From the NCBI GenBank assembly GCA_027625095.1, contig JAQBXN010000047.1, forward strand, positions 1 to 54,530: a stretch of DNA of 54,530 nt, written 5' to 3'. Below the pieces are notes generated by a model. The model saw only the letters and a program-made list of their open reading frames with translations. It did no database searches and had not been told where the DNA came from. Made by a program: the position numbers and the translations under genes. Every line of letters begins with the position of its first letter. Position 1 is the stretch's first letter. The stretch is from Planctomycetota bacterium. GTDB lineage: Bacteria; Planctomycetota; PUPC01; JACPCR01. Of this stretch, positions 8,621-18,630 are shown piece after piece.

Positions 8621-9553
8621 TCACTCCTTCATCAGAAACTTAGGATAGTTGGCCACTCCATTGTGAAACCAGCCGCCTGGCACGTTGGGGCCTGAGTGAT
8701 GGTAGCGATCCTTAATGTCGCCGTTCTGGTACACCGCCAGGATGGAGATTTCCTGCCCATTCATTTTCCAGCCAACGCCCTCCATGATTGGACGCCCACC
8801 CTCCTCTAATGGCGGATGTTGCTTCATCAATTGCTTGCTCAATGGCACACCCAGCCCTTTGAGCGGGAGGCGGAGTTCTGCGCTATAGCCGGTATCAACA
8901 TCGCTGTCGTCATTTGGGGTGGACGGGGTGCCGTCTGCCTTCGGCTTTAGATACACCGCAGTTTTGAGCCGGTACATCTTCGTCTCTGTGGCTAGTTTGT
9001 AGGGGCCTTCGTCCTGGATGTCTTCCCCGTGAGCGAAGTAAATTCCCCAGCGGGCGATGGACGATTTCTCCTTCTGCCAGTGCGCCAGATCACGCATGAT
9101 CAGGACGTCACCCAATTGATTGAGCGCGTTATGGTGAAGCTCCCAGAAGAAATTCTGGTCCCCGAAGGTGATGAAAAACTCGATGATGTCCACGTCCAGC
9201 CCATCCTTCCAGATTCCGGCTACCATTCGCTGGTTATCTGCAGGACCATCAAGCCGGCCCTCGCTTATGTTTACCAGGTTCGCATCGTTGACCTCATAGC
9301 CAATGTAGAGATAGAAATCATCCCAGAGGTATTTGACCTGCATGCGCGGCTCTTCACTGAGCGTATTCAGCTTGCCGAAGATGTAATCGACCTTCCAGGA
9401 TTTCGCGTCCTTCCACGCCTTTTCGCTCAGGACGCCATCGATAGCGATTTTCTCTTTTACCTTTTGGAGCTCGGCGGGAGCCTCTTCAGACCGAAGACTC
9501 GGGAGTGCAAGGAAGAAAATCGTAACCATTGATTGGGTGAGTCGGTATTTCAT
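8621..9553 (-). CDS. secreted CBM9-like (DUF1083/DOMON-type) protein
   Basis: The 310-aa product begins with a signal peptide (MKYRLTQSMVTIFFLALPSLRS) at ATG 9553; an in-frame TTG 45 bp upstream is less likely. The mature part opens with the CBM9 signature IAIDGVLSEKAWKDAKSW, followed by a beta-sandwich with VKYLWDDFYLYIGYEVND and GLDVDIIEFFITFGDQNFFW. The family binds chain ends of polysaccharides or, as a stand-alone domain, has an undetermined ligand. Here the domain makes up nearly the whole protein, so no catalytic role is evident. It lies downstream of the IS remnant and in the same direction as the glycosidase-kinase chimera. The sugar bound is unknown. Confidence 0.8.
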   Translation of the reverse strand: MKYRLTQSMVTIFFLALPSLRSEEAPAELQKVKEKIAIDGVLSEKAWKDAKSWKVDYIFGKLNTLSEEPRMQVKYLWDDFYLYIGYEVNDANLVNISEGRLDGPADNQRMVAGIWKDGLDVDIIEFFITFGDQNFFWELHHNALNQLGDVLIMRDLAHWQKEKSSIARWGIYFAHGEDIQDEGPYKLATETKMYRLKTAVYLKPKADGTPSTPNDDSDVDTGYSAELRLPLKGLGVPLSKQLMKQHPPLEEGGRPIMEGVGWKMNGQEISILAVYQNGDIKDRYHHSGPNVPGGWFHNGVANYPKFLMKE

Positions 9554-9811
9554 GAAATGAGATTCTCGAAGTGAATTTGTCTTAACTATTCCGTCCAAAC
9601 ACCAAGATCGTTCGCCCTTAGGTTACGAGTTCGCCGCCCCAGTCCTTGTGAGGTGAATCCCCGGAGCATATTGGAGGATGCCGTCTTGGCTAAACGAGGA
9701 CTCCGATGTTAACGAGCCGAGAAACGATTCTCTATAAGGATTCAGCATCGTCAGGGATTGCCGCGAGCTTCGTCGCGAGCTTTTTCGGAAATTCACTTGT
9801 CAGATAAAGTT

Positions 9812-10024
9812 TGACCTTCCCCCCAAAAACCGGACACCTTATTAGCTGAACTAAGCACCAGGAAGGAGTCCGTTTCTGACGAGGAGCAAACAAAGACGAC
9901 GGTACGATTCGGAGTTCAAACTGAAAGCGGTTGAGTTCGTTCTCTCTGGGGACAGGAGCGCGAACGAGATCGCCGATGACCATGAGTCGAGCGGAGCAGT
10001 CTGTATCGGTGTCGGGACTACTTT
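9812..10024 (+). mobile_element. remnant of the left end of an IS3-family insertion sequence
   Basis: The segment starts with TGACCTTCCCCCCAAAAACC followed by GGACACC, which resembles an IS3-family inverted repeat. A purine-rich GGAAGGAG precedes an OrfA-like reading frame (9879 onward): TRSKQRRRYDSEFKLKAVEF then VLSGDRSANEIADDHE, the helix-turn-helix start of IS3/IS911-type transposases. The expected ATG appears as CTG at 9876. The similarity stops after about 45 codons, where the adjacent dioxygenase gene begins, so OrfB and the right end are missing. It is non-functional. The 9599-9811 stretch before it shows nothing recognisable. Confidence 0.75.
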
Positions 10025-10780
10025 TCAGGGATCGAACAGTCGGCGGGCCGCTTCGCTCAGGCGATTTGTGGCGTCTTCACTCAGCCCATTCGGCCGCGAG
10101 TGACCATCGGGTTGTTGTCGGCGGCACCAGAAACTCGTCACGTTGGGACGGTCGCTCTGGCTGCGGTTCAGTGTTGCTCCGTGCCATGCGTGGCTATTGA
10201 AGATCACCACCGTCCCGAGCGGCACTGCCATTAATACTTCTTCTGGGTGGACCGCTTTCAGGTCGGTGAGTTCATCTTTGGGAAGCTTCCCACTGCAATG
10301 TGTGCGTGGCACAATGCGGGTCACACCGTTTTCCTTTGTGAAATCGACCAGCGGCCACATCGAGTTACACGAAAGATACTCACCCGGCGCCCTCGGAAGA
10401 CCCCAGTCGGTATGAAGGTCCTGAGCGCCACTGCCCGGAGGATTCGGCCGCGAATGAACGCCGAGGGACTTGAACTCCTCTTTCAGCACGTGCGAAATCG
10501 ACGCCAGGACGCGCGGGTGCGTCACGCAGATGTCGAACACATCCGATTTGTTCTGCATGTTTGAACACTCGGAGGCAGCGTCTTTCTGCCCGGTCTTTTC
10601 AAGTACGAACAATTCTTCCATCGCCTCTCTCATCAGTGATGCCTGATGTTCGGAGAGTATTCCGTGCAGAGGCAAGAATCCCAGCTCGTCGAGATGTACC
10701 TTCTCATCCGAAGACAAAGTGTTTTGGCGGACACCGAGTTCGTAAAGGTCTCTTTGGAATTGTTCCTGCTTCGATTTCAT
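10025..10780 (-). CDS. phytanoyl-CoA dioxygenase (PhyH) family Fe(II)/2-oxoglutarate enzyme
   Basis: The 251-aa product shows the PhyH double-stranded beta-helix with the iron-binding H-x-D in DLHTDWGLPRAPGEYL and the distal His in FNSHAWHGATLNRS. A downstream Arg in the SDRPNVTSF region could bind 2-oxoglutarate. Family members hydroxylate varied small molecules; the substrate cannot be inferred. There is no signal peptide, so it is cytoplasmic. The 3' end abuts the IS remnant directly, and the C-terminus (SEAARRLFDP) could have been trimmed by that insertion. It is transcribed divergently from the sialate O-acetylesterase gene across a 128-bp gap. Confidence 0.88.
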   Translation of the reverse strand: MKSKQEQFQRDLYELGVRQNTLSSDEKVHLDELGFLPLHGILSEHQASLMREAMEELFVLEKTGQKDAASECSNMQNKSDVFDICVTHPRVLASISHVLKEEFKSLGVHSRPNPPGSGAQDLHTDWGLPRAPGEYLSCNSMWPLVDFTKENGVTRIVPRTHCSGKLPKDELTDLKAVHPEEVLMAVPLGTVVIFNSHAWHGATLNRSQSDRPNVTSFWCRRQQPDGHSRPNGLSEDATNRLSEAARRLFDP

Positions 10781-10908
10781 TTTGATGCGTTGTCCGTAAG
10801 TGCTATAGAGGGGATCGCACTTGACCGTGCTTCGATCCTCATAACAGCAACCGTACTGCAGCGGTATGCTGCCAGCACGTATGCCCCTTTTATAACCGGA
10901 GAAATTCT

Positions 10909-12858
10909 ATGGAAGCCAACCTCTTCCTGTTGTTGACCGCTCTGCTCTTCACCACTTCTGCAGATGCACAGAACGCTCCGGAAAAACCGTTCCTTCATCG
11001 TCTCTTCTCCGACAATATGGTTCTCCAGCGTGATATCGCGACTCCTGTTTGGGGATGGGCAAAAATCGGAACGGAAGTCTCCGTCAGTTTAAATGGCAAG
11101 GAAGCGACAGCCAAGGCTGATGCCAATGGCAAGTGGATGGTGAATCTACCCGCTCAGCCAGTCGGCGGGCCTTACGAATTGAAGGTAAACGGTCAGGAGG
11201 AAGTCACGCTGAAGAATGTGATGCTCGGCGACGTCTGGATTTGTTCAGGGCAGTCGAACATGGAATGGGGCATGTGGGGTACGACAAATTCCAAGGAAGA
11301 GATCGCTGCGGCCAATCACCCGAATATCCGGCTCTACACCGTTGCCAAGAAAATCTCTCTCGAACCCGAGGAACAGGTCGCCGGGCAATGGCAGGTCTGT
11401 TCGCCGGAGACCGTCGGCGGCTTCTCGGCGGTGGGCTTTTTCTTTGGACGAAAACTCAACAAGGAACTGAATGTCGCCATCGGTCTCATCAATTCCTCCT
11501 GGGGCGGCACCATTTGCGAAGCATGGGCAAGCGCCGAAGCGCTCAATGAGCTCGATGACTTCAAACCGGCCATCGCACGCCTCAAGGAAATGATCGCCGA
11601 ACAGAACAACACGGAAAAATCCTTCGAGCAGAAAATGCAGGAATGGTGGGCCCAAAATGATCCCGGCTCGGCGAAGGACGCAGTCTGGGAAAAAGCAGAG
11701 ACCAATACCGAAGGCTGGAAGACGATGGGTCTGCCGAAAGTCTGGGAACAAACCGACCTTGGAAACTTTGACGGCGTCGTCTGGTTCAGAAAGGAGGTCA
11801 CCGTTCCCGAAGAGTGGGCAGGCAAAGATCTCGCCCTCGGTCTCGGCCCCATCGACGACCGCGACACGACCTGGTTCAACGGAGTCAAGGTTGGTGAAAT
11901 GAATACCTGGAATCAGGCACGTAATTACAAGGTGCCGGGCAAAGCTGTGAAGGCCGGCAAAAACGTCATCGCCATCCGCGTGCTTGATACGGGTGGTGGC
12001 GGCGGGCTGTATGGCCAGCCGGAAGAGTTGAAGCTCTCGCTCTCTGGAGATAAAGCTTCCAAGCCAATTTCACTCTCAGGTGATTGGTTGTTCAAGGACA
12101 GCACCCCACTGGCGAAAACCAGCCAGGCGCCTCGGCAGGGGGGCGGCAATCCGAACTACTCGTCCTTCCTTTATAATGGGATGATCGCCCCGCTGATCCC
12201 CTCGGCCATCAAGGGCGCCATCTGGTACCAGGGCGAATCAAACGCTGGCCGCGGCCTCCAGTATCGCACGCTCCTGCCGACGATGATCAAGGACTGGCGA
12301 TCACGTTTCGGTGTCGGCGAATTTCCCTTCTACGTCGTACAGCTTGCCAACTTTATGAGGGTCGAAGAGCAGCCTTCCGATCCTGCGTGGGCGCATCTCC
12401 GTGAAGCCCAATTGATGACCGCCCTCAACGACCCGAATTGCGGTCTGGCCGTCATCATTGACATCGGCGCCGCGAACAACATCCACCCGACAAACAAACA
12501 GGACGTGGGACACCGTCTGGCGTTGAGCGCGCTCGGTCAGGCATACGGCAAAGACATCGTTCATTCCGGCCCGATCTACAAATCGATGAAGGTCGAAGGC
12601 AGTTCGATTCGGCTCACCTTCGATCACATCGGCGGCGGTCTGGTGGCCAGGGACGGAGCGTTGAAAGGCTTCGCCATCGCCGGTGCAGACAAAAAGTTCG
12701 TCTGGGCCGATGCCAGGATCGATGGCGACACAATTGTGGTTTCATCGAAGGGAATCGAAAGCCCGGCCATGGTGCGTTACGCCTGGGCCAACAACCCGAT
12801 CTGCAATCTCTACAACAAAGAGGCACTGCCAGCCTCACCGTTCCGGACGGATCAGTAA
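10909..12858 (+). CDS. sialate O-acetylesterase-like secreted esterase
   Basis: The 649-aa protein has a signal peptide (MEANLFLLLTALLFTTSADA), an N-terminal beta-sandwich (LFSDNMVLQRDIATPVWGWA), and a SASA/SGNH-type esterase domain. The catalytic serine lies in ICSGQSNMEWGM and the second block is GAIWYQGESNAGRGLQY. Between these, about residues 250-395, is a GH2-like sugar-binding sandwich (VWFRKEVTVPEEWAGKDLAL), the usual insert of this family. A His in IHPTNKQDVGHRLA likely completes the catalytic triad. The enzyme removes O-acetyl groups from sialic acids or xylan-type polysaccharides in the periplasm or outside the cell. CCGGAGAA precedes the ATG. It faces the sialidase-like gene convergently. 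Confidence 0.9.
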   Translation: MEANLFLLLTALLFTTSADAQNAPEKPFLHRLFSDNMVLQRDIATPVWGWAKIGTEVSVSLNGKEATAKADANGKWMVNLPAQPVGGPYELKVNGQEEVTLKNVMLGDVWICSGQSNMEWGMWGTTNSKEEIAAANHPNIRLYTVAKKISLEPEEQVAGQWQVCSPETVGGFSAVGFFFGRKLNKELNVAIGLINSSWGGTICEAWASAEALNELDDFKPAIARLKEMIAEQNNTEKSFEQKMQEWWAQNDPGSAKDAVWEKAETNTEGWKTMGLPKVWEQTDLGNFDGVVWFRKEVTVPEEWAGKDLALGLGPIDDRDTTWFNGVKVGEMNTWNQARNYKVPGKAVKAGKNVIAIRVLDTGGGGGLYGQPEELKLSLSGDKASKPISLSGDWLFKDSTPLAKTSQAPRQGGGNPNYSSFLYNGMIAPLIPSAIKGAIWYQGESNAGRGLQYRTLLPTMIKDWRSRFGVGEFPFYVVQLANFMRVEEQPSDPAWAHLREAQLMTALNDPNCGLAVIIDIGAANNIHPTNKQDVGHRLALSALGQAYGKDIVHSGPIYKSMKVEGSSIRLTFDHIGGGLVARDGALKGFAIAGADKKFVWADARIDGDTIVVSSKGIESPAMVRYAWANNPICNLYNKEALPASPFRTDQ

Positions 12859-12943
12859 CGTAACCGCAAGGTGTACAAATAGCCGCAAGCTGCCAGTTCG
12901 CTAAAAACGGCCCACAAGCAGGCCAGGCTGCTGCAAGCCTTCA

Positions 12944-14134
12944 TCAAAAGAAGATCACAAACGTCCCGTCTGCTTTGGCAACTGCACTTGCCAGGCTCCA
13001 GACGGGGATACCGTTTGGGATGCTGCCGCTTTCCTTGAGTGGCTTTCCTGTTTCATCGTAGGTCTGCCAGCCAAGTGAGCCGCGCTGGAGCCAGCCTCCT
13101 CCCTGATTCCATGCCAGGAGGACCTCTCCTTTCGCATTCACTGCCAGGCTGGGATTTTTACGTCCGCTGGGTTCGCCCGTGGCGGTGATGTGCTCTGACT
13201 TTTCATCCAGTTTGGAGAAGAACAACTGCCGCCGCGTTTCCCAGGATCCGATAATGCCAGAGGGAGACTGGGTCAGGGCAAAACTACTGCCCGGGCAACC
13301 TTGTATGCGCCATCGGTCAACAATGGAGTTCCGAAATTTCGCACCGTTGTCCTCCGACACAAGGTGATACGTATCGCGTTCAAGCTTCTCAATGGCCGAA
13401 CGGTAAGTGATGTGGACTTGGCCCTGTCCATCGGCAACCGCGGACAGACCACAACAACCGCAAGCACCGGTATCATTCTGATTGGCCCGCCGTTCGGGTG
13501 TGAATGTCTTGCCTTCGTCTGATGAATGGGTGATGTAAACAGCCCTTCCCGTTTCATCGTTAGCACTGCCTTTCTCCAAGCCGTGCCAGATCACGTACAC
13601 ATTGCCACTGTCATCGGCGGCTACAGCGCCGCCTCCGTCGAGTCCGAAAGTGCGGGTCATCATGTTTCGCTGCTGTTCGAATGACGTGCCCTCGTCATCG
13701 AGCCGGGTGTAGAACATGAATCGGTGATCCCTTGGGTCATGCTGATGTTTCTTACCCTCTCCAGTCTGTTCCGGTTCCTCCTTCTGAGATTTCGTATAAG
13801 TGGGCGAGGCATTCCAGGCGATATGAACGCGGCAATTCTTGCCAAGTGCAATCTGTGCACCGCGCATGGTGCCTACTGCCACGACACTGCTGTCGATGCT
13901 GTTTACTCGCACGGGATTCGTCCATGAATCCGAGTCTTTCTTTTGCTTGATGTAGAAAACGCTCCCGCCAATTGGCTCACCCTTGAAGTAGATTAGATGC
14001 AGGTCTCCTTTGCTGTCCACAATGGCTCTGGGCTGAATGCCATCGTTGGGAGTTTTCTGTGTGATGACTTTACCCGCCTCAGAGACAGTAACTGACAGTG
14101 CGATGCAGGTAAGTATGAAAGCGTGAGGTTTCAT
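12944..14134 (-). CDS. secreted sialidase-like (BNR) propeller protein
   Basis: From the ATG at 14134 the product is 396 aa with a signal peptide (MKPHAFILTCIALSVTVSEA). The frame is open upstream to 14269, but only this start places a signal peptide first, and AGGGAT lies a few bases upstream. Asp-box-like units include THSSDEGKTFTPERR, LVSEDNGAKFRNS and FYTRLDDEGTSFEQQ, and the region TYRSAIEKLERDTYHL fits an inter-blade strand. It resembles exo-alpha-sialidase-like propellers, though complete catalytic residues could not be confirmed. Its placement opposite a sialate O-acetylesterase suggests joint work on acetylated glycans, which is an inference. Confidence 0.75.
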   Translation of the reverse strand: MKPHAFILTCIALSVTVSEAGKVITQKTPNDGIQPRAIVDSKGDLHLIYFKGEPIGGSVFYIKQKKDSDSWTNPVRVNSIDSSVVAVGTMRGAQIALGKNCRVHIAWNASPTYTKSQKEEPEQTGEGKKHQHDPRDHRFMFYTRLDDEGTSFEQQRNMMTRTFGLDGGGAVAADDSGNVYVIWHGLEKGSANDETGRAVYITHSSDEGKTFTPERRANQNDTGACGCCGLSAVADGQGQVHITYRSAIEKLERDTYHLVSEDNGAKFRNSIVDRWRIQGCPGSSFALTQSPSGIIGSWETRRQLFFSKLDEKSEHITATGEPSGRKNPSLAVNAKGEVLLAWNQGGGWLQRGSLGWQTYDETGKPLKESGSIPNGIPVWSLASAVAKADGTFVIFF

Positions 14135-14392
14135 GGCGTATCCCTGATAGGTTTTAATCGGCCGTTGACCGCATAATTTTAACAAAGCCTTTCCAGCAGA
14201 ACCACTCAGCAACCCTGAGAATTTAGAAGCATAAAAGACTGAATAATTTGGGACAGAATCACGATCCAACCTTCTGCCCCAGTTGCATGTTTAGGACCTG
14301 TCCCGACTTCAAGACCCGCCGCTCTCATTTACATTTCGTGCCCGATCATATAACTTGAAGGAGCAATTTTATTCCCTGATACCTTGAGCCCA

Positions 14393-14896
14393 ATGACCGC
14401 ATTCGAATTGAAATCCCTGCATCCGGATGCGATTCCCGCAGCCCTCGAAAAAGCCAGACAATATCGTGTCCTCAATGAACCGGGCGAAGCCGAGAGTATC
14501 TGTCTCGACATTCTGGTTGCCCAGCCTGAGAACGACGAGGCGCGGATCGTTCTCCTGCTTGCCCTGACCGATCAGTTCGGGTCACAATTGAGCACAAAAT
14601 TCCTGGAAGCAAAAGGCCTCCTAGAGCGGCTTTCTGATGAATACGAACGAGCCTATTACAGTGGCGTCATTAACGAACGCCGGGCCAAAGCTCATCTGTA
14701 TCGTGCCAGCCCCGGTTCGAGTCATGTCGCTTATGAATGGTTCGTGGAGGCCATGCAGGAATTTGAAAAAGCCGAATCCGTCCGGCCGGCCGGGAACGAT
14801 GATGCCATCCTCCGTTGGAATACCTGCGCAAGATTTATCATGACTCGAGGGCTGGAACCAAGCCCGGAGGAACGTGTGCAGATGATGCTCGAATGA
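14393..14896 (+). CDS. TPR-like small protein
   Basis: The 167-aa product is alpha-helical and contains TPR-like motifs: AIPAALEKARQYRVLNEPGE followed by AESICLDILVAQPENDEARI, and later WFVEAMQEFEKAESVRPAG. ATG 14393 is preferred over an in-frame TTG at 14384; GAAGGAG occurs 20-25 bp upstream, rather far. No signal peptide or catalytic motif is visible. Such TPR proteins act as scaffolds, and nothing here identifies the partner. It converges on frdD. Confidence 0.7.
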   Translation: MTAFELKSLHPDAIPAALEKARQYRVLNEPGEAESICLDILVAQPENDEARIVLLLALTDQFGSQLSTKFLEAKGLLERLSDEYERAYYSGVINERRAKAHLYRASPGSSHVAYEWFVEAMQEFEKAESVRPAGNDDAILRWNTCARFIMTRGLEPSPEERVQMMLE

Positions 14897-14957
14897 GCGA
14901 ACCACTGGCGAGGGATGATGGTTGTGCAGTGCCCTGATTGCAAAGCAGGCGGTCCAC

Positions 14958-15305
14958 TCAGAGTGCGCTGAGGACTTTGATCGCAAGTAGTGAACAGGCA
15001 AGGGCCCCACCGTAGAAAACGACGCCCAGGCCGGTGGAGGCGGAGCGAAGGCCGAGGTCCATGGCGGTGTGGCGAAAGCGGTGCGCGCAATGGAAGAAAC
15101 TGAGAAACAGAATGCCGAAGAGCGCGATCTTTACGGGCATCCAGCCGAGCAATCCCTGCAGCTTATTGAATCTTTCCGCACTGTAATCTTTCTGGTAAGG
15201 GAGGATGAATCCGGTAAGGATGATGAACGCTGGGACGAACAGCGCGGACATGACGCCTCCTGCGGAGAAAATCGACCACCAGAATACTTCCTTTGATTTG
15301 GCCAT
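14958..15305 (-). CDS. frdD: fumarate reductase / succinate dehydrogenase membrane anchor D
   Basis: The 115-aa hydrophobic protein has three predicted membrane helices (VMSALFVPAFIILTGFIL, IALFGILFLSFFHCAHR, VVFYGGALACSLLAI) and the FrdD-type motif FHCAHRFRHTAMDLG. It anchors the flavoprotein-iron-sulfur dimer and forms part of the quinone pocket. It is the last gene of a four-gene frd operon, 12 bp after frdC. Length matches E. coli FrdD (119 aa). The low number of candidate haem-ligand histidines suggests a haem-free, E. coli quinol:fumarate-reductase-type anchor. Confidence 0.88.
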   Translation of the reverse strand: MAKSKEVFWWSIFSAGGVMSALFVPAFIILTGFILPYQKDYSAERFNKLQGLLGWMPVKIALFGILFLSFFHCAHRFRHTAMDLGLRSASTGLGVVFYGGALACSLLAIKVLSAL

Positions 15306-15317
15306 GGTGTTCTCAGA

Positions 15318-15704
15318 TTAACGTAGCGCGATGCACCAGATAATAAGGGTGATAAAAATCCAGGGCACATACCCCCCGCCGAGCGCTATCAGGATGTCAG
15401 GAACTTTCTTTTCTCCCATTCTGACTGGCATGGCCTTGGGTGTAAGATTGAACCAGGTGATGGAATGAAAGCCGGCGAACAGCAGCGCGAGGATGTGCAG
15501 CAACACGGAGGGCCCGCTCTTGAGCTGGGCGAGGAACTCCTGAAAGGCTTCGTAGCCCTTGCCCATCTGGCTCAGCGTACAAATGAAGAAAAGGAGATAG
15601 ACCGCAACAAACACCGCCGTCAGCTCACGTATCATGAACCAGCGATACGCGCTGGTCTCCATGTACCAGATCTTGGAAACCGGGCGGTGATATCTCTTGC
15701 TCAT
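15318..15704 (-). CDS. frdC: fumarate reductase / succinate dehydrogenase membrane anchor C
   Basis: The 128-aa product resembles Frd[21 protein letters not shown], then FMIRELTAV with the Arg-Glu pair that lines the quinone site, three membrane helices, and [19 protein letters not shown], equivalent to the HTKTWFELAPKA region of E. coli FrdC. The ATG at 15704 overlaps the frdB stop as ATGA, so translation is coupled; an in-frame ATG at 15716 inside frdB is less likely. It works with FrdD to anchor FrdAB at the inner membrane. Confidence 0.88.
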   Translation of the reverse strand: MSKRYHRPVSKIWYMETSAYRWFMIRELTAVFVAVYLLFFICTLSQMGKGYEAFQEFLAQLKSGPSVLLHILALLFAGFHSITWFNLTPKAMPVRMGEKKVPDILIALGGGYVPWIFITLIIWCIALR

Positions 15705-16447
15705 TTTTTTCCCCACGGCATCAGGACACTTTTCACCATATCAATGGCGCCGTCCACCTTGGCCTGCTGGATGGCGCCTGCCGGGTCGACTTTTTTCGGG
15801 CAGACTTCGGTGCACTCACCGACGAATGTGCAATCCCAGATACCTTCGTGGCTGAAGATGACTTCGTTCCGCTCTTTGTTGCCCTTATCCCGTGAATCGA
15901 GGTTGTAGCGCTGGCCAAGTGCGATGGCCGCGGGCCCAAGGAAATCAGGCTCCAACGCCATGACCGGGCAGGCCGCATAACACAGCATGCAATTGATGCA
16001 CATGGAAAACTGTTTGAAATTCGCGAGCTGCGCGGGCGTCTGTTTGTACGCACCTTCACTGAGCGGTGGCTCGTCGTCATCGATGATCCACGGCTTCACG
16101 CTCTTGAGCTTCTCCATGAATCCATCCATCTCGATTACCAGGTCGCGGATGACGGGGAAATTCGCCAGCGGCTCGACTCTGATTGGATTTGGGTAGTAGT
16201 TCTTCAGAAAGACTGCGCAGGTGAGTTTGGGAACGCCGTTGATTTGCATGCCGCAACTGCCACAGACGCCCATGCGGCAGCTCCAACGATAGGTCAGGGT
16301 GCCATCTACGTTGTCTTTGACCCAGTTGAGAGCATCGAGGATTACCCAATCCTTCTTGTAAGGCACTTCGTAATTCTGGAACCTGGGCTCGGTGTCTTCT
16401 TCCGGATTATACCGGAATACTTCCAGGGTCATCTTTTCGTCAGCCAT
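15701..16447 (-). CDS. frdB: fumarate reductase / succinate dehydrogenase iron-sulfur subunit
   Basis: The 248-aa subunit carries the [2Fe-2S] ligands in [20 protein letters not shown] plus the following Cys (about C57, C62, C65, C77). It also carries the two cysteine clusters of the [4Fe-4S] and [3Fe-4S] centres in [14 protein letters not shown] and [17 protein letters not shown]. It carries electrons between the FAD of FrdA and quinone. It starts 5 bp after frdA and overlaps frdC by four bases. Length agrees with E. coli FrdB (244 aa). Confidence 0.95.
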   Translation of the reverse strand: MADEKMTLEVFRYNPEEDTEPRFQNYEVPYKKDWVILDALNWVKDNVDGTLTYRWSCRMGVCGSCGMQINGVPKLTCAVFLKNYYPNPIRVEPLANFPVIRDLVIEMDGFMEKLKSVKPWIIDDDEPPLSEGAYKQTPAQLANFKQFSMCINCMLCYAACPVMALEPDFLGPAAIALGQRYNLDSRDKGNKERNEVIFSHEGIWDCTFVGECTEVCPKKVDPAGAIQQAKVDGAIDMVKSVLMPWGKK

Positions 16448-16452
16448 TAGGT

Positions 16453-18216
16453 TTAACTCCCGTATTTCCGTTCACCAGGAGGCCATTTGGTGATGACCAC
16501 ATCCAGGTAATCAATTCGAGGTGCGTCTTCGCCGTTGTAGTAGGCCATCGAGTGTTTGAGAAACTTCTCGTCATCCCGCTCAGGGTGATCAAGCCGCTGA
16601 TGCGAGCCACGTGATTCTCTACGTTCGATTGCAGAATGAGCCAGGGCCTGGGCGAGTTCGAGCATGTTCTCCAGTTCGAGCGCTGCAGTCAGCTCCAGGT
16701 TGAAGCTGACCGTCCGGTCGTCCAGGTTTACTTGTTTGAATTTCTCTTTCAGCTCCGCCAGCTTATCGACGGTCTCTTTCAGAGATGATTCGGTGCGGTA
16801 GATGCCTGCACCGGATTCCATCGTGAGGTTCATCTCTTTGCGTATATCCGCCACTCGCTGTGTTCCGCCTTGCTTTTTGATGAAGTTGGACGCTATTCGA
16901 TTCTGCTCGTCTTTGGCCTGAGCTTCCAGCGCGGAAATGTTCAGGTCGCCACATTCGATGGCGTGCTTTGCCGCGTTTTCGCCGGCATGCCTGCCGAAGA
17001 CCAGAAGTTCAGTCAACGAATTCGAGCCCAATCGATTGGCGCCGTTGATGCTCACGCAAGCGGTCTCGCCCGCGGCATACAGGCCCGTCAGGCCGGTGAA
17101 GGTATCGATATTCGTATGAACGCCACCCATCATGTAGTGAACCACAGGTCGAACCGGAATCAGCTCCGTGACCGGATCGATGCCGACGTAATTCGTCACC
17201 AGCTCTCGGACGAAGGGCAGTTTTTTATCGATCTTCTCTTCGCCCAGGTGGCGAATGTCCAAGTAGACAATATCGCCGTACTCAGACTTGACAGTATTTC
17301 CTTTTTCCATCTCCTTGACGAAGGCCTGTGAAAGGCGATCGCGAGGGCCGAGTTCCATATTCCGCTTCTGAGGATGGTTGGGATCATTGATATCCAGCGG
17401 CGTGCCAAGATCGTAATCCTGAAGATAACGGTAGCCGTCTTTGTTGACTATGATGCCGCCTTCGCCGCGGGTAGCCTCAGTGATCAGGATGCCGGTACCG
17501 GGCAGGCCAGTGGGATGGTATTGGACAAATTCCATATCCTTCAGCGGGACGCCGGCCCGGTAGGCCATGGCCATTCCATCGCCAGTCTTTATGGCACCGT
17601 TTGTGGTGAAGGGGAAGATTCGGCCTCCCCCCCCGGAGCAGATGATGACAGATTTAGCGGCAATAGTGCGCACCTGGCCCGTGAGGAGCTCGATGGCCGT
17701 CACCCCCTGAACGCGGCCATCATCCACCAACAGCTTCGTAGCGAACCATTCGTCGTAACGTTTGACCGGTTCATATTTCAGTGTGGTCTGAAACAACGTA
17801 TGCAGCATGTGGAAGCCGGTCTTATCGGAGGCAAACCAGGTGCGCTCGATTTTCATCCCCCCGAACGGCCGAACGGCGATGCTGCCATCCGGCTCGCGGT
17901 TCCAGGGACAGCCCCAGTGTTCGAGCTGTGTCATTTCCCTTGTTGCTTCGTTACAGAAGAGCTCGACCGCGTCCTGATCGGCCATCCAGTCGCCGCCGGA
18001 AATGGTGTCGTAACAGTGGGCGTCAATGGAATCGTTTTCTTTGATTACGGCAGCGGCCCCGCCCTCCGCAGCAACCGTGTGACTCCGCATCGGGTAGACC
18101 TTGGAAACGACGGCTATAGAGAGCTCTGGATTCAGCTCGGCCGCGGCGATACTGGCACGCAGCCCGGCGCCACCGCCACCGACAATCAGAATGTCATGTT
18201 GGATCACCTCAGCCAT
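16453..18216 (-). CDS. frdA: fumarate reductase / succinate dehydrogenase flavoprotein subunit
   Basis: The 587-aa flavoprotein has the dinucleotide-binding [15 protein letters not shown] near residue 13, the covalent-FAD histidine H46 in [14 protein letters not shown], the active-site region [20 protein letters not shown] with EGGIIVN, and [13 protein letters not shown]. It interconverts fumarate and succinate. It is first in the frdABCD operon; the 136-bp gap upstream presumably holds the promoter. The anchor types suggest fumarate-reductase ancestry, but such enzymes can also serve as succinate dehydrogenase, so the direction in vivo is not decided by sequence. Confidence 0.95.
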   Translation of the reverse strand: MAEVIQHDILIVGGGGAGLRASIAAAELNPELSIAVVSKVYPMRSHTVAAEGGAAAVIKENDSIDAHCYDTISGGDWMADQDAVELFCNEATREMTQLEHWGCPWNREPDGSIAVRPFGGMKIERTWFASDKTGFHMLHTLFQTTLKYEPVKRYDEWFATKLLVDDGRVQGVTAIELLTGQVRTIAAKSVIICSGGGGRIFPFTTNGAIKTGDGMAMAYRAGVPLKDMEFVQYHPTGLPGTGILITEATRGEGGIIVNKDGYRYLQDYDLGTPLDINDPNHPQKRNMELGPRDRLSQAFVKEMEKGNTVKSEYGDIVYLDIRHLGEEKIDKKLPFVRELVTNYVGIDPVTELIPVRPVVHYMMGGVHTNIDTFTGLTGLYAAGETACVSINGANRLGSNSLTELLVFGRHAGENAAKHAIECGDLNISALEAQAKDEQNRIASNFIKKQGGTQRVADIRKEMNLTMESGAGIYRTESSLKETVDKLAELKEKFKQVNLDDRTVSFNLELTAALELENMLELAQALAHSAIERRESRGSHQRLDHPERDDEKFLKHSMAYYNGEDAPRIDYLDVVITKWPPGERKYGS

Positions 18217-18352
18217 GCCCGTCTACTTAATGATAAGGGAACTTACAGGTAAGAGACCGCGTCGGAAGGCCGCGGCGCATTTGCAAGGGCGGGAGTATAC
18301 TGGCGCGTAATTGCGTTTTCAATGGAGAACAACGCAGTGCGGTTCTTTGACT

Positions 18353-18625
18353 TTATTCCTTCAGGAGGGCGCCTTTACTCAACGATTTTCGAACGCCTGC
18401 CGCGTACCTGATGAAATCAAGTGGCTGCTCAGCCCATTCGTAATGAGGTGGTAATGCTTGCAACTCATCCTGCCCGGAGCACATCACCATCACGGAAACG
18501 CCATCATCTCGCTCAAGGAACGAGTGGTCGATGAGTTTTATGATCCGTTGAAGAAACTGTTCAGGATATTCATGCCAAAATCCTGAGTGCAAGGCGGTGT
18601 CGCTCTGCCACGTCAGCCGGACAAG
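18353..18625 (-). pseudogene. PhyH C-terminal remnant (tandem duplicate)
   Basis: A minus-strand frame of about 80-90 residues ends in DELQALPPHYEWAEQPLDFI then RYAAGVRKSLSKGALLKE. It parallels the last 40 residues of the upstream PhyH protein (DELRALQPVYSGEVKPLEFI then RVQLTRQSFEKGFIEVPS). The preceding HSGFWHEYPEQF also resembles the LWFHPNFCDLPEP region. The iron ligands and the whole N-terminal two thirds are absent. It follows the intact gene directly, so I interpret it as the tail of a tandemly duplicated, deleted copy. A short independent protein is the alternative. Confidence 0.5.
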
Positions 18626-18630
18626 AATTC

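Noticed and set aside
17374..18252. 292-codon plus-strand open frame opposite frdA
   Set aside because: Antisense shadow of a conserved flavoprotein gene.
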